Below, one piece after another: positions 55,645-64,000 of a stretch of DNA of 64,000 nt; position 1 is the first letter of the stretch; each line of letters opens with the position of its first letter. Made by a program: the position numbers and the translations under genes. Below the pieces are notes generated by a model. The model searched no databases. It was not told the origin of the DNA and was given only the letters and a program-made list of their open reading frames with translations. The DNA is from Oscillospiraceae bacterium. Its GTDB lineage: Bacteria > Bacillota > Clostridia > Oscillospirales > Oscillospiraceae. The stretch is taken from positions 1-64,000 of the forward strand of contig JAHHSM010000001.1 in NCBI GenBank assembly GCA_020025175.1. The letters are read 5' to 3'.

Positions 55645-55816
55645 TGGAAGCACCTCCGACAAATTTTAGAATGTATGGAGCAATTTCAAGTTTACATAAG
55701 TAATGTGCAAAACTCTGTGGAAACTGTGTACAAGTGTGATAATTACTGCTTTTTTGACAAGTTGCGACAGAATTATGCGTCGTTTCTATCCATACTTTTT
55801 CTGGCGAAGTTTTATC

Positions 55817-55867
55817 TTCGACAAAAAATGTGATGCTTATTATATCATAAAAAGGGGACTGGTACAA
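55817..55867 (-). promoter_or_regulatory. Promoter of the 5'-nucleotidase gene with a Spo0A box
   Basis: On the minus strand TTGTAC (55862-55867) and TATAAT (55839-55844) are 17 bases apart. An exact TTGTCGAA lies at 55817-55824, about 10-16 bases past the inferred start, a place suited to repression. Confidence 0.55.
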
Positions 55868-56114
55868 GAAAAGATATGGATGAAGGAGATTGTTTGTGTA
55901 TTAAAAAGCAAAGAAATGAATCAATATGCGAGGGTGCATATCTGCTCTGTTTGCCGGCGGCGGTTCTTTCTCTGCGCCCCTTGCCACTGGTTTAAATTTG
56001 CGCTATAATTATAAATTAAAATAGTATGCGGTTGTTGGAAAAGTGCCGCAGCGAAAAGGATTTTGCGCGTGGATAAGATACCGTGCGCTTTTCTGAGGAA
56101 GGACGAAACAAAAC
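55868..56114 (+). promoter_or_regulatory. Promoter of the topoisomerase operon
   Basis: TTGCCA (55981-55986) and a perfect TATAAT (56004-56009) with a 17-base spacer lie about 105 bases upstream of the parE-like gene. The rest of this intergenic stretch shows nothing recognisable. Confidence 0.8.
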
Positions 56115-58088
56115 GTGAAGAAATCTTATGGCAATGATAGTATCGCCGCACTGAAAGGCGCCGACCGTGTGCGTAAGCGCCCGGGTGTCATTTTTGGCTC
56201 CGACGGTCTGGACGGCTGTGAACATGCGGTGTTTGAGATTCTTTCCAACTCCATCGATGAAGCCCGCGAAGGTCACGGCAGGCTGATCACCGTGACACGC
56301 TACAGGGATCAGTCCATCGAGGTGGAGGATGCAGGTCGTGGCTGCCCGGTGGACTGGAACCCAAAAGAAGAAAAGTACAACTGGGAGCTGGTGTTCTGCG
56401 AGTTGTATGCCGGCGGCAAATATAATACCAACGGCGGCGATAACTACGAATATTCGCTGGGTCTGAACGGTCTTGGCTCCTGTGCAACCCAGTATGCTTC
56501 CCGGTATATGGACGTAACGGTTTGGCGTGACGGATATGAATACAGCCTGCACTTTGAGCGCGGCGAGAATGTGGGCGGCCTTGAGAAGAAGCCGCTGAGC
56601 CGGAAAAAAACCGGTACGCGTACCCGCTGGCTGCCTGATTTGGACGTCTTTACAGACATTTCCGTTCCGGCAGAATACTTCATGGATGTGATGAAGCGTC
56701 AGGCGGTGGTGAACCCCGGCATCACCTTCCGGTTTCGCGATCAGAAGGGCAATTCCTTTGAAACCGTGGACTACCTGTATGAAAAGGGGATCGAGGATTA
56801 TGTGTCGGAGCTGGCAGGCGAAGGGAGCCTGACGGCTCCTGTTTACTGGGAAACGGAGCGCAAGGGCCGTGACCGGGCGGATAAGCCGGAGTATAAGGTC
56901 AAGCTGAGCTGCGCACTGTGCTTTTCCAATAAAACGAATATCATCGAATATTATCACAACTCTTCCTGGCTGGAGCACGGCGGAAGTCCGGAAAAAGCGG
57001 CAAAGTCCGCTTTTGTTTCCGCAATCGATGCCTACCTGCGCCAGAACAATAAATATCAGAAGAGTGAGAGCAAAATCACCTTCAATGATATTCAGGATTG
57101 TCTGGTGATGGTGTCCAGCTCCTTCTCAACGCTGACCAGCTACGAAAACCAGACGAAAAAATCCATTACCAATAAATTTATTCAGGAAGCCATGACCGAT
57201 TTTCTGCGCTCCAATATGGAAATCTATTTCATTGAGAATCCCTTTGATGCAGAAAAGATTGCCGAGCAGGTACTGATCAATAAACGCTCTCGTGAAAGTG
57301 CGGAAAAGGCACGCCTGAACATTAAAAAAAAGCTGTCCGGTAATATCGACATTGCCAACCGTGTGCAGAAATTTGTGGACTGCCGTACAAAGGATGTCAG
57401 CCGGCGTGAAATCTATATCGTCGAGGGTGACTCGGCTTTGGGCAGCGTCAAGCTGAGCCGTGATGCGGAGTTTCAGGGCATTATGCCCGTGCGCGGCAAG
57501 ATCCTGAATTGCCTGAAGGCAGACTATGGAAAGATTTTTAAGAGCGAAATCATCACCGATTTAATGAAAGTCCTCGGCTGCGGTGTGGAAGTGGATAATA
57601 AAAAGGTGAAAGATCTCAATGCCTTTGATCTCAATAATCTGCGCTGGAACAAGATCATTCTCTGTTCCGATGCGGACGTGGACGGCTTCCAGATCCGCAC
57701 CCTGATTTTGACCATGATCTACCGTTTGGCGCCGACTTTGATCGAGAAGGGGTATGTCTATATTGCGGAAACACCCCTGTTTGAAATCAACAGCAAGGGC
57801 AAAACGTGGTTTGCCTACTCCGAGGAAGAAAAGGCAAATATTCTGAAAGAGATCGGCAGCGCAAAGTATACCGTGGCACGCAGCAAGGGTCTGGGTGAAA
57901 ACGACCCGGATATGATGTGGCTGACGACGATGAACCCCGAAACACGCCGCCTGATCCGCATTATGCCCGATGATGCGCAGGCCGCAGCACAGATGTTTGA
58001 TTTGATGCTGGGTGATAATTTGCAGGGCCGCAAGGAGTACATTGCCACAAACGGCTATCGTTTCCTGGATCAGATCGATGTATCGTAA
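56115..58088 (+). CDS. parE: Divergent type IIA topoisomerase B subunit (ParE/GyrB-like)
   Basis: A 657-residue ATPase subunit. The GHKL part is unusual: usual VRKRPGMYIGS reads VRKRPGVIFGS, and usual SGGLHGVG reads SLGLNGLG; the Asn and Asp of the ATP site (LSNSIDEA, EDAGRG) are kept. The TOPRIM domain has EGDSA near 437 and DADVDG near 519. It forms an operon with a ParC-like gene, so together they make a topoisomerase IV- or gyrase-like enzyme. Because a standard gyrAB pair usually lies elsewhere, the symbol parE is tentative. It starts with GTG at 56115. Confidence 0.85.
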   Translation: MKKSYGNDSIAALKGADRVRKRPGVIFGSDGLDGCEHAVFEILSNSIDEAREGHGRLITVTRYRDQSIEVEDAGRGCPVDWNPKEEKYNWELVFCELYAGGKYNTNGGDNYEYSLGLNGLGSCATQYASRYMDVTVWRDGYEYSLHFERGENVGGLEKKPLSRKKTGTRTRWLPDLDVFTDISVPAEYFMDVMKRQAVVNPGITFRFRDQKGNSFETVDYLYEKGIEDYVSELAGEGSLTAPVYWETERKGRDRADKPEYKVKLSCALCFSNKTNIIEYYHNSSWLEHGGSPEKAAKSAFVSAIDAYLRQNNKYQKSESKITFNDIQDCLVMVSSSFSTLTSYENQTKKSITNKFIQEAMTDFLRSNMEIYFIENPFDAEKIAEQVLINKRSRESAEKARLNIKKKLSGNIDIANRVQKFVDCRTKDVSRREIYIVEGDSALGSVKLSRDAEFQGIMPVRGKILNCLKADYGKIFKSEIITDLMKVLGCGVEVDNKKVKDLNAFDLNNLRWNKIILCSDADVDGFQIRTLILTMIYRLAPTLIEKGYVYIAETPLFEINSKGKTWFAYSEEEKANILKEIGSAKYTVARSKGLGENDPDMMWLTTMNPETRRLIRIMPDDAQAAAQMFDLMLGDNLQGRKEYIATNGYRFLDQIDVS

Positions 58089-58103
58089 AGGGGGGGATGA
58101 ATC

Positions 58104-58457
58104 GTGGAATTTTTGAAATCAGCACCGGTGACGAGTATTCTCGTTGTTTTGATTGTTTATTTTGCAATCAAATTGATTGCGGTGGCAGGCAGGTTTTGGA
58201 CGCCGAGCCACCGTCAGCTGACGCTGGATGAAAAGCAGCTTAAGGGCTGGCGCGGGACAACGGCAATGGAGAATGTCGGCCTGCTGGTGCTTCTGATCGG
58301 TCTTTTGCTGGGCATTCAGGTCAATCCCTGGGGATATGCGGCGGCACTGATCGGCGTGGTGATTTTTGCGATTTTTAAAACGATCATGATAAGGAACTAT
58401 CCTTATATCGACCCCAGTACCGTCAAAAAGAAGAACGGCAAGAAGAAAAAGAAGTAA
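58104..58457 (+). CDS. Small membrane protein between topoisomerase subunits
   Basis: A 117-residue protein with about three hydrophobic helices (about 10-28, 55-70 and 72-92) and a Lys-rich C-terminus (KKKNGKKKKK). It starts with GTG at 58104 after GGGGGGATG, 15 bases downstream of the parE-like gene and 46 bases before the parC-like gene. No family was recognised. A role in locating or regulating the enzyme at the membrane is conceivable but unproven. Confidence 0.75.
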   Translation: MEFLKSAPVTSILVVLIVYFAIKLIAVAGRFWTPSHRQLTLDEKQLKGWRGTTAMENVGLLVLLIGLLLGIQVNPWGYAAALIGVVIFAIFKTIMIRNYPYIDPSTVKKKNGKKKKK

Positions 58458-58503
58458 GACCGGCTGCTGCGCATCAGGCAATAACCGGATAAGGAAGGAT
58501 TAA

Positions 58504-60741
58504 ATGGCGAAGAAAAAACAAACTGTCGAAAAAGTAAAGGCGACAAATCCCAATGTGCTGGGGCTGCATGCTCAGGTTCTGGAGCAGCCGATTACCCAGA
58601 CGTTGGAAGTGAACTATATGCCCTATGCCATGAGCGTTATCGTGTCTCGTGCCATTCCCGAAATCGACGGCTTTAAGCCCTCCCACAGAAAACTCCTGTA
58701 TACCATGTATAAAATGAATTTGCTGTCGGGTTTGCGCACGAAGTCTGCCAATATTGTCGGTCAGACCATGCGTCTGAATCCCCATGGTGATGCGGCGATT
58801 TACGATACTATGGTGCGCTTGAGCGTGGGTTACGGTGCGCTGCTGCATCCCTTTGTGGAGTCCAAGGGTAACTTTGGCAAAGTATACTCCCGTGATATGG
58901 CTTATGCGGCTCCCCGTTACACCGAAGCGAAGCTGGCACCGATCTGCGCGGAAATTTTCCGTGATCTCGATCAGGACGCGGTGGACTTTGTGGATAACTA
59001 CGACAATACCATGAAGGAGCCGACCCTGCTGCCCACCACGTTCCCTAATATTCTGGTGTCTGCAAACCAGGGTATCGCTGTCGGTATGGCATCACAGCTG
59101 TGCGGGTTCAATCTGGGCGAGGTGTGCGATACTACGATCGCGTATTTGAAAAATCCCAACTGCGTGATTTCTGAAACGCTGCTGGCACCGGATTTTTCCA
59201 CCGGCGGTGAGCTGATCTGTGACAGTGCGGTATTGGAAAATATTTACCGCACCGGACGCGGCAGCATTAAGGTGCGTGCGAAATACCGCTATGATCAGGA
59301 AAATCATCTGATTGAAATTTATGAAATTCCCTACACCACCACCACGGAAGCCATTCTTGACAAGGTGGCGGAACTCATCAAGGCAGGCAAGGCAAAGGAA
59401 ATTGCCGATATGCGTGATGAAACGGATCTGAGCGGCCTGAAGCTCACCATTGACCTCAAGCGCGGCGCAGATCCCGATAAGCTGATGCAGCGCCTGTATA
59501 AGCAGACAACACTTCAGGACAGCATGGCATGTAATTTCAACGTGCTGGTGGGCGGCATGCCCAAAGTTATGGGCGTGGGCGAGCTTTTGCAGGAATGGTG
59601 CGCATGGCGCACCGAGTGTGTGCGCCGCAGAGTGTACTATATCATGCATAAAAAAATGGATAAGCTCCATTTGCTCAAGGGCCTGAAAAAGATTTTGCTG
59701 GATATTGATAAGGCCGTCAAAATCATCCGTGAAACGGAAAGCGATGCGGAAGTCGTGCCCAACCTGATGATCGGCTTTGGTATTGACGAAAAACAGGCGG
59801 AGTATGTGGCGGAAATCAAGCTGCGCAATATCAACAAAGAGTATATCCTCAAACGCGTGGAGGAAGTGGATTCTTTGGAAACGGAGATCGCTGATTTGCA
59901 GGATACATTGGATCAGCCGCAGCGCGTGAAAAAGATTATCATTGATGAATTGAAAGCGGTGCGCAAAAAGTATGCGGTGCCCCGCAAAACAGATATCATC
60001 TACAGCCATGAGGTGCAGGAGTATTCTGAAGAAGAGGAAACTCCGGATTATCCGGTCACGGTGTTCCTGTCCCGGGAGGGATATTTCAAAAAGATTACGC
60101 CCCAGTCTCTGCGCATGAGCGGCGAGCAGAAGTTCAAGGAGGGCGACAGCCTTGCCCAGACCTTTGAAACGACCAACCGGAAAGAAGTGATGTTTTTTAC
60201 AGACAAATGTCAGGTTTATAAGAGCCGGCTGAGCGACTTTGATGACAGCAAAGCCAGTGTCCTCGGTGATTATCTGCCCAGCAAGCTTTCCATGGACGAA
60301 GGCGAGAGCGTCAGGTTTATGGTGCTGCCCGGTGATTACAGTGCCCATATGCTCTTCTTTTTTGAAAACGGGAAAGTGGCGCGTGTGGAACTGTCGGCTT
60401 ATCAGACGGCCTCTAATCGCCGCCGCCTGACAGGTGCATATAGTGATAAGAGCCCTGTGGTGCAGTTCATGGTGCTGACAGAAGAGCGCGAAATTGCGCT
60501 GTATTCTACAGAAACGCGTGTGCTGATCATCAATACGGCACTGCTGGCACCCAAAACGACCCGCAGCACACAGGGCGTCAATGTATTGACGATGAAGCCG
60601 AAATATCATTTGGACCATATTTGCTTTCCGGAGGATACGGGGATCGCAAACTTGAGCCGCTATCGCGGCCGCAATATCCCTGCTGCCGGGGCAGTGCTCA
60701 AAGAAGAGGACAGCGACGAGAAACAGATTACGCTGATTTAA
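58504..60741 (+). CDS. parC: Type IIA topoisomerase A subunit (ParC/GyrA-like)
   Basis: A 745-residue subunit with a winged-helix core. The catalytic Tyr139 is in AAPRYTE. The quinolone region reads PHGDAAIYDTMVR near 93-105. The C-terminal domain (about 510-730) has beta-pinwheel-like repeats but no clear GyrA box (QRRGGKG), supporting topoisomerase IV over gyrase. It follows the membrane protein gene; AAGGAAGG lies before the start. Confidence 0.88.
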   Translation: MAKKKQTVEKVKATNPNVLGLHAQVLEQPITQTLEVNYMPYAMSVIVSRAIPEIDGFKPSHRKLLYTMYKMNLLSGLRTKSANIVGQTMRLNPHGDAAIYDTMVRLSVGYGALLHPFVESKGNFGKVYSRDMAYAAPRYTEAKLAPICAEIFRDLDQDAVDFVDNYDNTMKEPTLLPTTFPNILVSANQGIAVGMASQLCGFNLGEVCDTTIAYLKNPNCVISETLLAPDFSTGGELICDSAVLENIYRTGRGSIKVRAKYRYDQENHLIEIYEIPYTTTTEAILDKVAELIKAGKAKEIADMRDETDLSGLKLTIDLKRGADPDKLMQRLYKQTTLQDSMACNFNVLVGGMPKVMGVGELLQEWCAWRTECVRRRVYYIMHKKMDKLHLLKGLKKILLDIDKAVKIIRETESDAEVVPNLMIGFGIDEKQAEYVAEIKLRNINKEYILKRVEEVDSLETEIADLQDTLDQPQRVKKIIIDELKAVRKKYAVPRKTDIIYSHEVQEYSEEEETPDYPVTVFLSREGYFKKITPQSLRMSGEQKFKEGDSLAQTFETTNRKEVMFFTDKCQVYKSRLSDFDDSKASVLGDYLPSKLSMDEGESVRFMVLPGDYSAHMLFFFENGKVARVELSAYQTASNRRRLTGAYSDKSPVVQFMVLTEEREIALYSTETRVLIINTALLAPKTTRSTQGVNVLTMKPKYHLDHICFPEDTGIANLSRYRGRNIPAAGAVLKEEDSDEKQITLI

Positions 60742-60812
60742 CATCCGTGGGGGCAGAAAGTGGCGTGGCTCACTGCTGCATGGGGATAGAATTGGAAAGG
60801 AGCTTAAAAAAT

Positions 60813-61685
60813 ATGAAAGATAAACATCCACTGCTCCGCCTGGCGTATGAATGGGGTGTCTTGGTGTTGGGATGCGCTATTTTTGCTCTGGGCTTTAACT
60901 GGTTCGTAGGACCAAATCAATTTTCGATTGGCGGTCTGACAGGCGTTGGACAGATTATCAATGCCCTGATTCCGCAAATTCCGATTGGCATTATGACCAT
61001 TGTTCTGAATGTACCGCTATTTATTTTAGGCTGGATTTTTCTCGGCAAACGTGCGGTATTTCGTTCACTGGTTGCCATGGTGCTCAGTTCGCTGATGCTG
61101 GATGGTATTGCCATGCTTCATGTTTTTACGCCTATGGACCCCATGCTGGCCAGTGTTTACGGCGGTGTGTTTTTGGGTATTTCTATGGGTATTTTAATGC
61201 TGGTCAATACGACTACCGGCGGCACGGAGCTGGGTGCGCGGCTGCTTAAGTTTCCTTTCCCTCATTTATCCATCGGCAAACTCTGCCTGATGATTGATGT
61301 GACAGTTGTCAGCGTGTATGCGGCGGTATTTCATAATATTGTCAATGCCATGTATGGTATTGTTGCACTCTACATTTCTTCCATTGTCATGGACTATATT
61401 ATTTACGGATTCCGTACCGCAGAGGTTGTGTATATCATCAGTGCCGAGTATGCAGCGATTACAAATAAGCTTTTGGAAATGGATCGCGGCGTGACGCTGT
61501 TGGAGGGTACAGGTGCTTACTCCCAAAAGGGCTGCAAGGTGATTATGTGTGCCATGAAGCGCAACCAGATTGTGCAGGTGAAATTGTTGGTGAGTGAAAT
61601 CGACCCGGATGCATTTGTTATTGTCTGCAAGGCCAATGAGGTGCTGGGCGAAGGATTTGGAGAATATACAAAGAACAGTATCTAA
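60813..61685 (+). CDS. YitT family membrane protein
   Basis: A 290-residue protein with about five or six transmembrane helices (first 190 residues; IGGLTGVGQIINAL and VNTTTGGTELGARLL are typical) and a C-terminal DUF2179 domain (about 215-285). The family is widespread in Firmicutes; function is not firmly known. ATG at 60813 has AAAGGAG 10 bases upstream. It may be transcribed with the topoisomerase genes, 71 bases away. Confidence 0.88.
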   Translation: MKDKHPLLRLAYEWGVLVLGCAIFALGFNWFVGPNQFSIGGLTGVGQIINALIPQIPIGIMTIVLNVPLFILGWIFLGKRAVFRSLVAMVLSSLMLDGIAMLHVFTPMDPMLASVYGGVFLGISMGILMLVNTTTGGTELGARLLKFPFPHLSIGKLCLMIDVTVVSVYAAVFHNIVNAMYGIVALYISSIVMDYIIYGFRTAEVVYIISAEYAAITNKLLEMDRGVTLLEGTGAYSQKGCKVIMCAMKRNQIVQVKLLVSEIDPDAFVIVCKANEVLGEGFGEYTKNSI

Positions 61686-61708
61686 AAAGAAGGGAGCTGC
61701 GTGCGGTT

Positions 61709-62392
61709 GTGAGAAAAAGAATGATGCTGTTGCTGCTTGCGGCCGCACTGCCTTTATCAGGCTGTATGTCTATTTTGGAGCGCAGCTATCAAAGTGTGAA
61801 GCCCCATACGAGCCAGTATTGGGAGGATGCAACGGCATCTGCCCTGCGTGCGGAGGACTACCAGAGTCTTGTGAATGGACTTTTGATGCTGCTTGCGGAG
61901 CAGAAGGATACCGGTATTGTGCGCATGTATGGATATGAAAAAAAGGCCGAGGCGATTCATGACATGGAACGGGCCTGTGCCGAGGTGACTGTGGAAGATC
62001 CATTGGGAGCGTATCTGGTGGATTATGTGACATATGATTGTGAAGAGGGGACAAATTGCTATGAGATGACGGTTCGCTTCACTTATCAAAAGACACCAAT
62101 GCAGCTGCGTGCGCTGACCAATGCAACCACTGGGGCGGCTTTGCCGGAATTGCTTGCACTGGCATTGGAGGATGGATGCAGTGAGTTGGCAGTCAAAATC
62201 GACTATATGGATCTGTCAGCAGAAGATATGGAGCGATCCGTTGCACAGGTCATGGAGAGCAGCGGCAACAAAGCAATGGATTGGTCCATAACGTATTATC
62301 CAAATGAGGGAACGATTGGAGACACACGGATTATAGAAATCGTATGGTCGGGTGTGCAAATGCCAAATGGCTCAGAGAGTGCTGCGTTTTAA
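61709..62392 (+). CDS. Predicted lipoprotein of unknown function
   Basis: A 227-residue secreted protein. A signal peptide with lipobox (LPLSGC, Cys at 19) marks it as membrane-anchored on the outer face. The mature part is mixed alpha/beta and contains no motif I recognise. It starts with GTG at 61709; ATG at 61721 is possible but would shorten the signal. It is 23 bases after the YitT gene and probably co-transcribed. Confidence 0.78.
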   Translation: MRKRMMLLLLAAALPLSGCMSILERSYQSVKPHTSQYWEDATASALRAEDYQSLVNGLLMLLAEQKDTGIVRMYGYEKKAEAIHDMERACAEVTVEDPLGAYLVDYVTYDCEEGTNCYEMTVRFTYQKTPMQLRALTNATTGAALPELLALALEDGCSELAVKIDYMDLSAEDMERSVAQVMESSGNKAMDWSITYYPNEGTIGDTRIIEIVWSGVQMPNGSESAAF

Positions 62393-62444
62393 ACAGGTGA
62401 TATCAGCAGAAACCGAGGGAATTAAAAAAATTATGAAAAAACTG

Positions 62445-62473
62445 TTGACATTTGCGGTTCCATCTGATAAGAT
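62445..62473 (+). promoter_or_regulatory. Promoter of tRNA-Gly
   Basis: Perfect TTGACA (62445-62450), 17 bases, then TAAGAT (62468-62473), 12 bases before the tRNA. Confidence 0.85.
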
Positions 62474-62485
62474 ATCAATTGTTCC

Positions 62486-62561
62486 GCGGGCGTAGCTCAT
62501 CCGGTAGAGCGCCACCTTGCCAAGGTGGAGGTAGCGAGTTCGAGCCTCGTCGCCCGCTCCA
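62486..62561 (+). tRNA. tRNA-Gly (anticodon GCC)
   Basis: A complete cloverleaf: acceptor GCGGGCG with CGCCCGC, D arm AGCTCATCCGGTAGAGC, anticodon stem CCACC/GGTGG around TTGCCAA (anticodon GCC), T arm GCGAGTTCGAGCCTCGT-like, and an encoded CCA end. It reads GGC and GGT codons. Confidence 0.97.
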
Positions 62562-62562
62562 A

Positions 62563-62597
62563 AAAACCTCAGTCTTTTGACTGAGGTTTTTATTTTT
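62563..62597 (+). terminator. Terminator of tRNA-Gly
   Basis: A 12-base-pair stem (62563-62574 with 62579-62590) around TTTT, followed by TATTTTT. Confidence 0.9.
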
Positions 62598-62615
62598 GCA
62601 TCCGCCAATAAGTCT

Positions 62616-62664
62616 ATAAAAAACAGGCACGATATGCGTTTTCACATATCGTGCCTGCTTTTTT
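62616..62664. terminator. Bidirectional terminator before the ribulokinase end
   Basis: A 13-base-pair stem (62624-62636 with 62645-62657), with an A-run before it and a T-run after it. It should stop the minus-strand kinase transcript. Confidence 0.9.
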
Positions 62665-64000
62665 ATCCTCTGATCTGAGTGCGCATGGCTTTCAGGCGCT
62701 TCATAACATCATTGCCCCCACGGCCGAAATAATCATGCAGTCGGGTATATTCCTGATAGAGTGTTTCGTAAACTGCCACGTGTTCCGGAATCGGAGTATA
62801 AAAGGTATCCTTTTGTTTGCCCATCACAGCAGCGGCTTCCGTGATGGAATCAAAGCCGCCGGCTTCTTTACCGGCAGCCACAGCTGCGAAGCATGCAGCG
62901 CCCAATGCACCGCCCTGCTTGCCGTCTGCAATGTATACGGGCATGTTAAGTACATCGGCATAAATCTGCATTGCCATGGCGTTTTTTTGACTGATGCCGC
63001 CGGTTGCGACAAATTTTTTCACGGGAACCCCGTTTTTCACATAGTTATCAACGATCATGCGCGTACCATAAGCAGTGGCTTCAATCAGTGCACGATAAAG
63101 TTCTTCGGGTTTTGTACTTAAGGTCATGCCGAGAACCAGACCGGTCAAATCAAAATCCACCAATACACTGCGGTTTCCGTTCCACCAATCCAGAGCCAGC
63201 AGACCGCTTTCTCCAGGCTGCAGCATTTCGGCAAGCTCTGTCAAATAGGCATGGAGATTTTTATTTTGGGTGTTTGCTGCCTGCTGATAGGATGCAGGGC
63301 AGCAGTGCTCGGCAAACCAGGCGAAATGATCCCCTACGCAGGACTGTCCTGCCTCGTAAGCATAGTAGCCGGGATATACGCCGCCGTCCACCACACCGCA
63401 CATGCCGGGCACGAGGTGTTCCTCGTTGGAAAGCAGGATATGGCAGGTAGAGGTGCCCATAATTGCCAGCAGCTGACCGGGGCCTGTAATGCCTGCGGAG
63501 GGCATGGCAACGTGGGCATCAATAATGGAAGCGGAAACGGGTGTACCAGCCTTCAAACCGGTGCGTTCTGCCATTTCGGCGGTAATGCCGCCCACGGCTT
63601 TGCCAAGCTCTGCAATGGGGAAATTCAATTTTTCACGCACGCAGTTTTCAAGGCGGGGATCCAATGCTTTGTAGAAATCAGAAGAGGGGTATCCGTCCTT
63701 GGCGCTCCAAGTGCCTTTATAACCGGCGGCACAGGTATTTTTGCCGAGAATGCCGCACAGCTGCCACACGATCCAGTCGCCGGCTTCTACAATATAGTCT
63801 GCGGCGGCATAGATTTCCGGAGATTCGTCCAGAATCTGCCAGATTTTAGGGATTTCCCATTCACTGGAGATTTTTCCGCCGTAGCGTTTGAGGAATGTTT
63901 CACCGCGTGCTTCGGCAATTTCGTTGAGTGCCGTTGCATACTTTTGTGCAGCGTGATGCTTCCAAAGCTTTACATAGGCATTTGGTGCACAGGCAAATTC
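62663..64000 (-). CDS. araB: Ribulokinase AraB (5' end beyond the window)
   Basis: The last 445 residues of an FGGY-family sugar kinase; the N-terminus lies beyond the window. The stretch IMGTSTCHILLSNEEHLVPG, then GGVYPGYYAYEAGQSCVGDHFAWF, is characteristic of L-ribulokinase, which phosphorylates L-ribulose in arabinose breakdown. The C-terminal ATP-binding block ATGGISQKNAMAMQIYADVL is intact. The frame is open to base 64000. Other ara genes, if present, would lie outside the window. Confidence 0.9.
   Translation of the reverse strand, partial: EFACAPNAYVKLWKHHAAQKYATALNEIAEARGETFLKRYGGKISSEWEIPKIWQILDESPEIYAAADYIVEAGDWIVWQLCGILGKNTCAAGYKGTWSAKDGYPSSDFYKALDPRLENCVREKLNFPIAELGKAVGGITAEMAERTGLKAGTPVSASIIDAHVAMPSAGITGPGQLLAIMGTSTCHILLSNEEHLVPGMCGVVDGGVYPGYYAYEAGQSCVGDHFAWFAEHCCPASYQQAANTQNKNLHAYLTELAEMLQPGESGLLALDWWNGNRSVLVDFDLTGLVLGMTLSTKPEELYRALIEATAYGTRMIVDNYVKNGVPVKKFVATGGISQKNAMAMQIYADVLNMPVYIADGKQGGALGAACFAAVAAGKEAGGFDSITEAAAVMGKQKDTFYTPIPEHVAVYETLYQEYTRLHDYFGRGGNDVMKRLKAMRTQIRG

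Noticed and set aside
54526..55833. A 435-codon open frame on the plus strand opposite the 5'-nucleotidase
   Set aside because: Low-complexity Gly/Phe/Cys protein with no start signal; the minus-strand enzyme has clear motifs throughout.
59092..60831. A 579-codon open frame on the minus strand opposite parC
   Set aside because: Its length comes from codon bias of parC. The protein is Cys/His/Phe rich and resembles nothing, while parC is certain.
62486..62561. tRNA-Gly as an integration site of a mobile element
   Set aside because: No integrase nearby and no repeated copy of the tRNA 3' end within the window.

Overview
The window looks like the chromosome of a motile, spore-forming Gram-positive anaerobe of the class Clostridia. 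The evidence is the flagellar gene order (flgB-flgC-fliE ... fliA with fliY, flbD and a TIGR02530-type gene), strong AGGAGG ribosome sites, GTG and TTG starts, Cys-rich DUF1540 and PAS proteins, an M-box before mgtE, and exact Spo0A-box octamers at promoters. I cannot name the genus from sequence alone.

Layout. 1-1.6 kb: the tail of a membrane protein with a strong terminator, an unknown four-helix membrane protein, and an HU-type DNA-binding protein. 1.67-6.2 kb: a c-di-GMP pair, a REC/HD-GYP/PAS/GGDEF hybrid enzyme followed by a PilZ receptor. 6.2-34.8 kb: one long flagellar/chemotaxis cluster on the plus strand (flgB flgC fliE, a PAS/SARP-type regulator, fliF-K, flgD, flgE, flbD, motAB, fliM, fliY, cheY, fliO-R, flhB, flhA, fliA, two flgF/G genes, cheC, cheD, cheV, EAL-HDOD), closed by a strong terminator. 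fliL, flhF, flhG, cheA, cheB, cheR and cheW are absent from this stretch. 34.8-41.4 kb: metabolic and transport genes, mostly on the minus strand (FAD dehydrogenase, two half-size TSUP permease proteins, DUF1540, an ArgD-like aminotransferase lacking its lysine, mgtE with an M-box). 41.4-50.8 kb: pyrE-radC, ybaK-uvrA-(unknown)-recD2-comF, mreB. 50.8-55.9 kb, minus strand: rpe-recR, ilvA and a 5'-nucleotidase. 56.1-62.4 kb: a divergent type IIA topoisomerase pair with a membrane protein gene between its subunits, a YitT protein and a lipoprotein. 62.5-64 kb: tRNA-Gly and a ribulokinase cut by the window edge.

How it fits together. The c-di-GMP enzyme and PilZ protein sit just upstream of the flagellar promoter, and the cluster ends in an EAL-HDOD protein, so second-messenger control of motility is encoded at both ends. 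A perfect TTGTCGAA lies inside the flgB promoter spacer and another lies before fliF, which suggests that the sporulation regulator Spo0A controls motility. A terminator after the PAS/SARP regulator splits the cluster, so fliF and everything downstream probably need their own promoter.

The most unusual items are: a FliY whose linker carries three near-identical copies of a CheY-binding-like motif; the regulator placed between fliE and fliF; flgE bracketed by two hairpins; an aminotransferase with Gln at the PLP-lysine position; and the membrane protein between the topoisomerase subunits.
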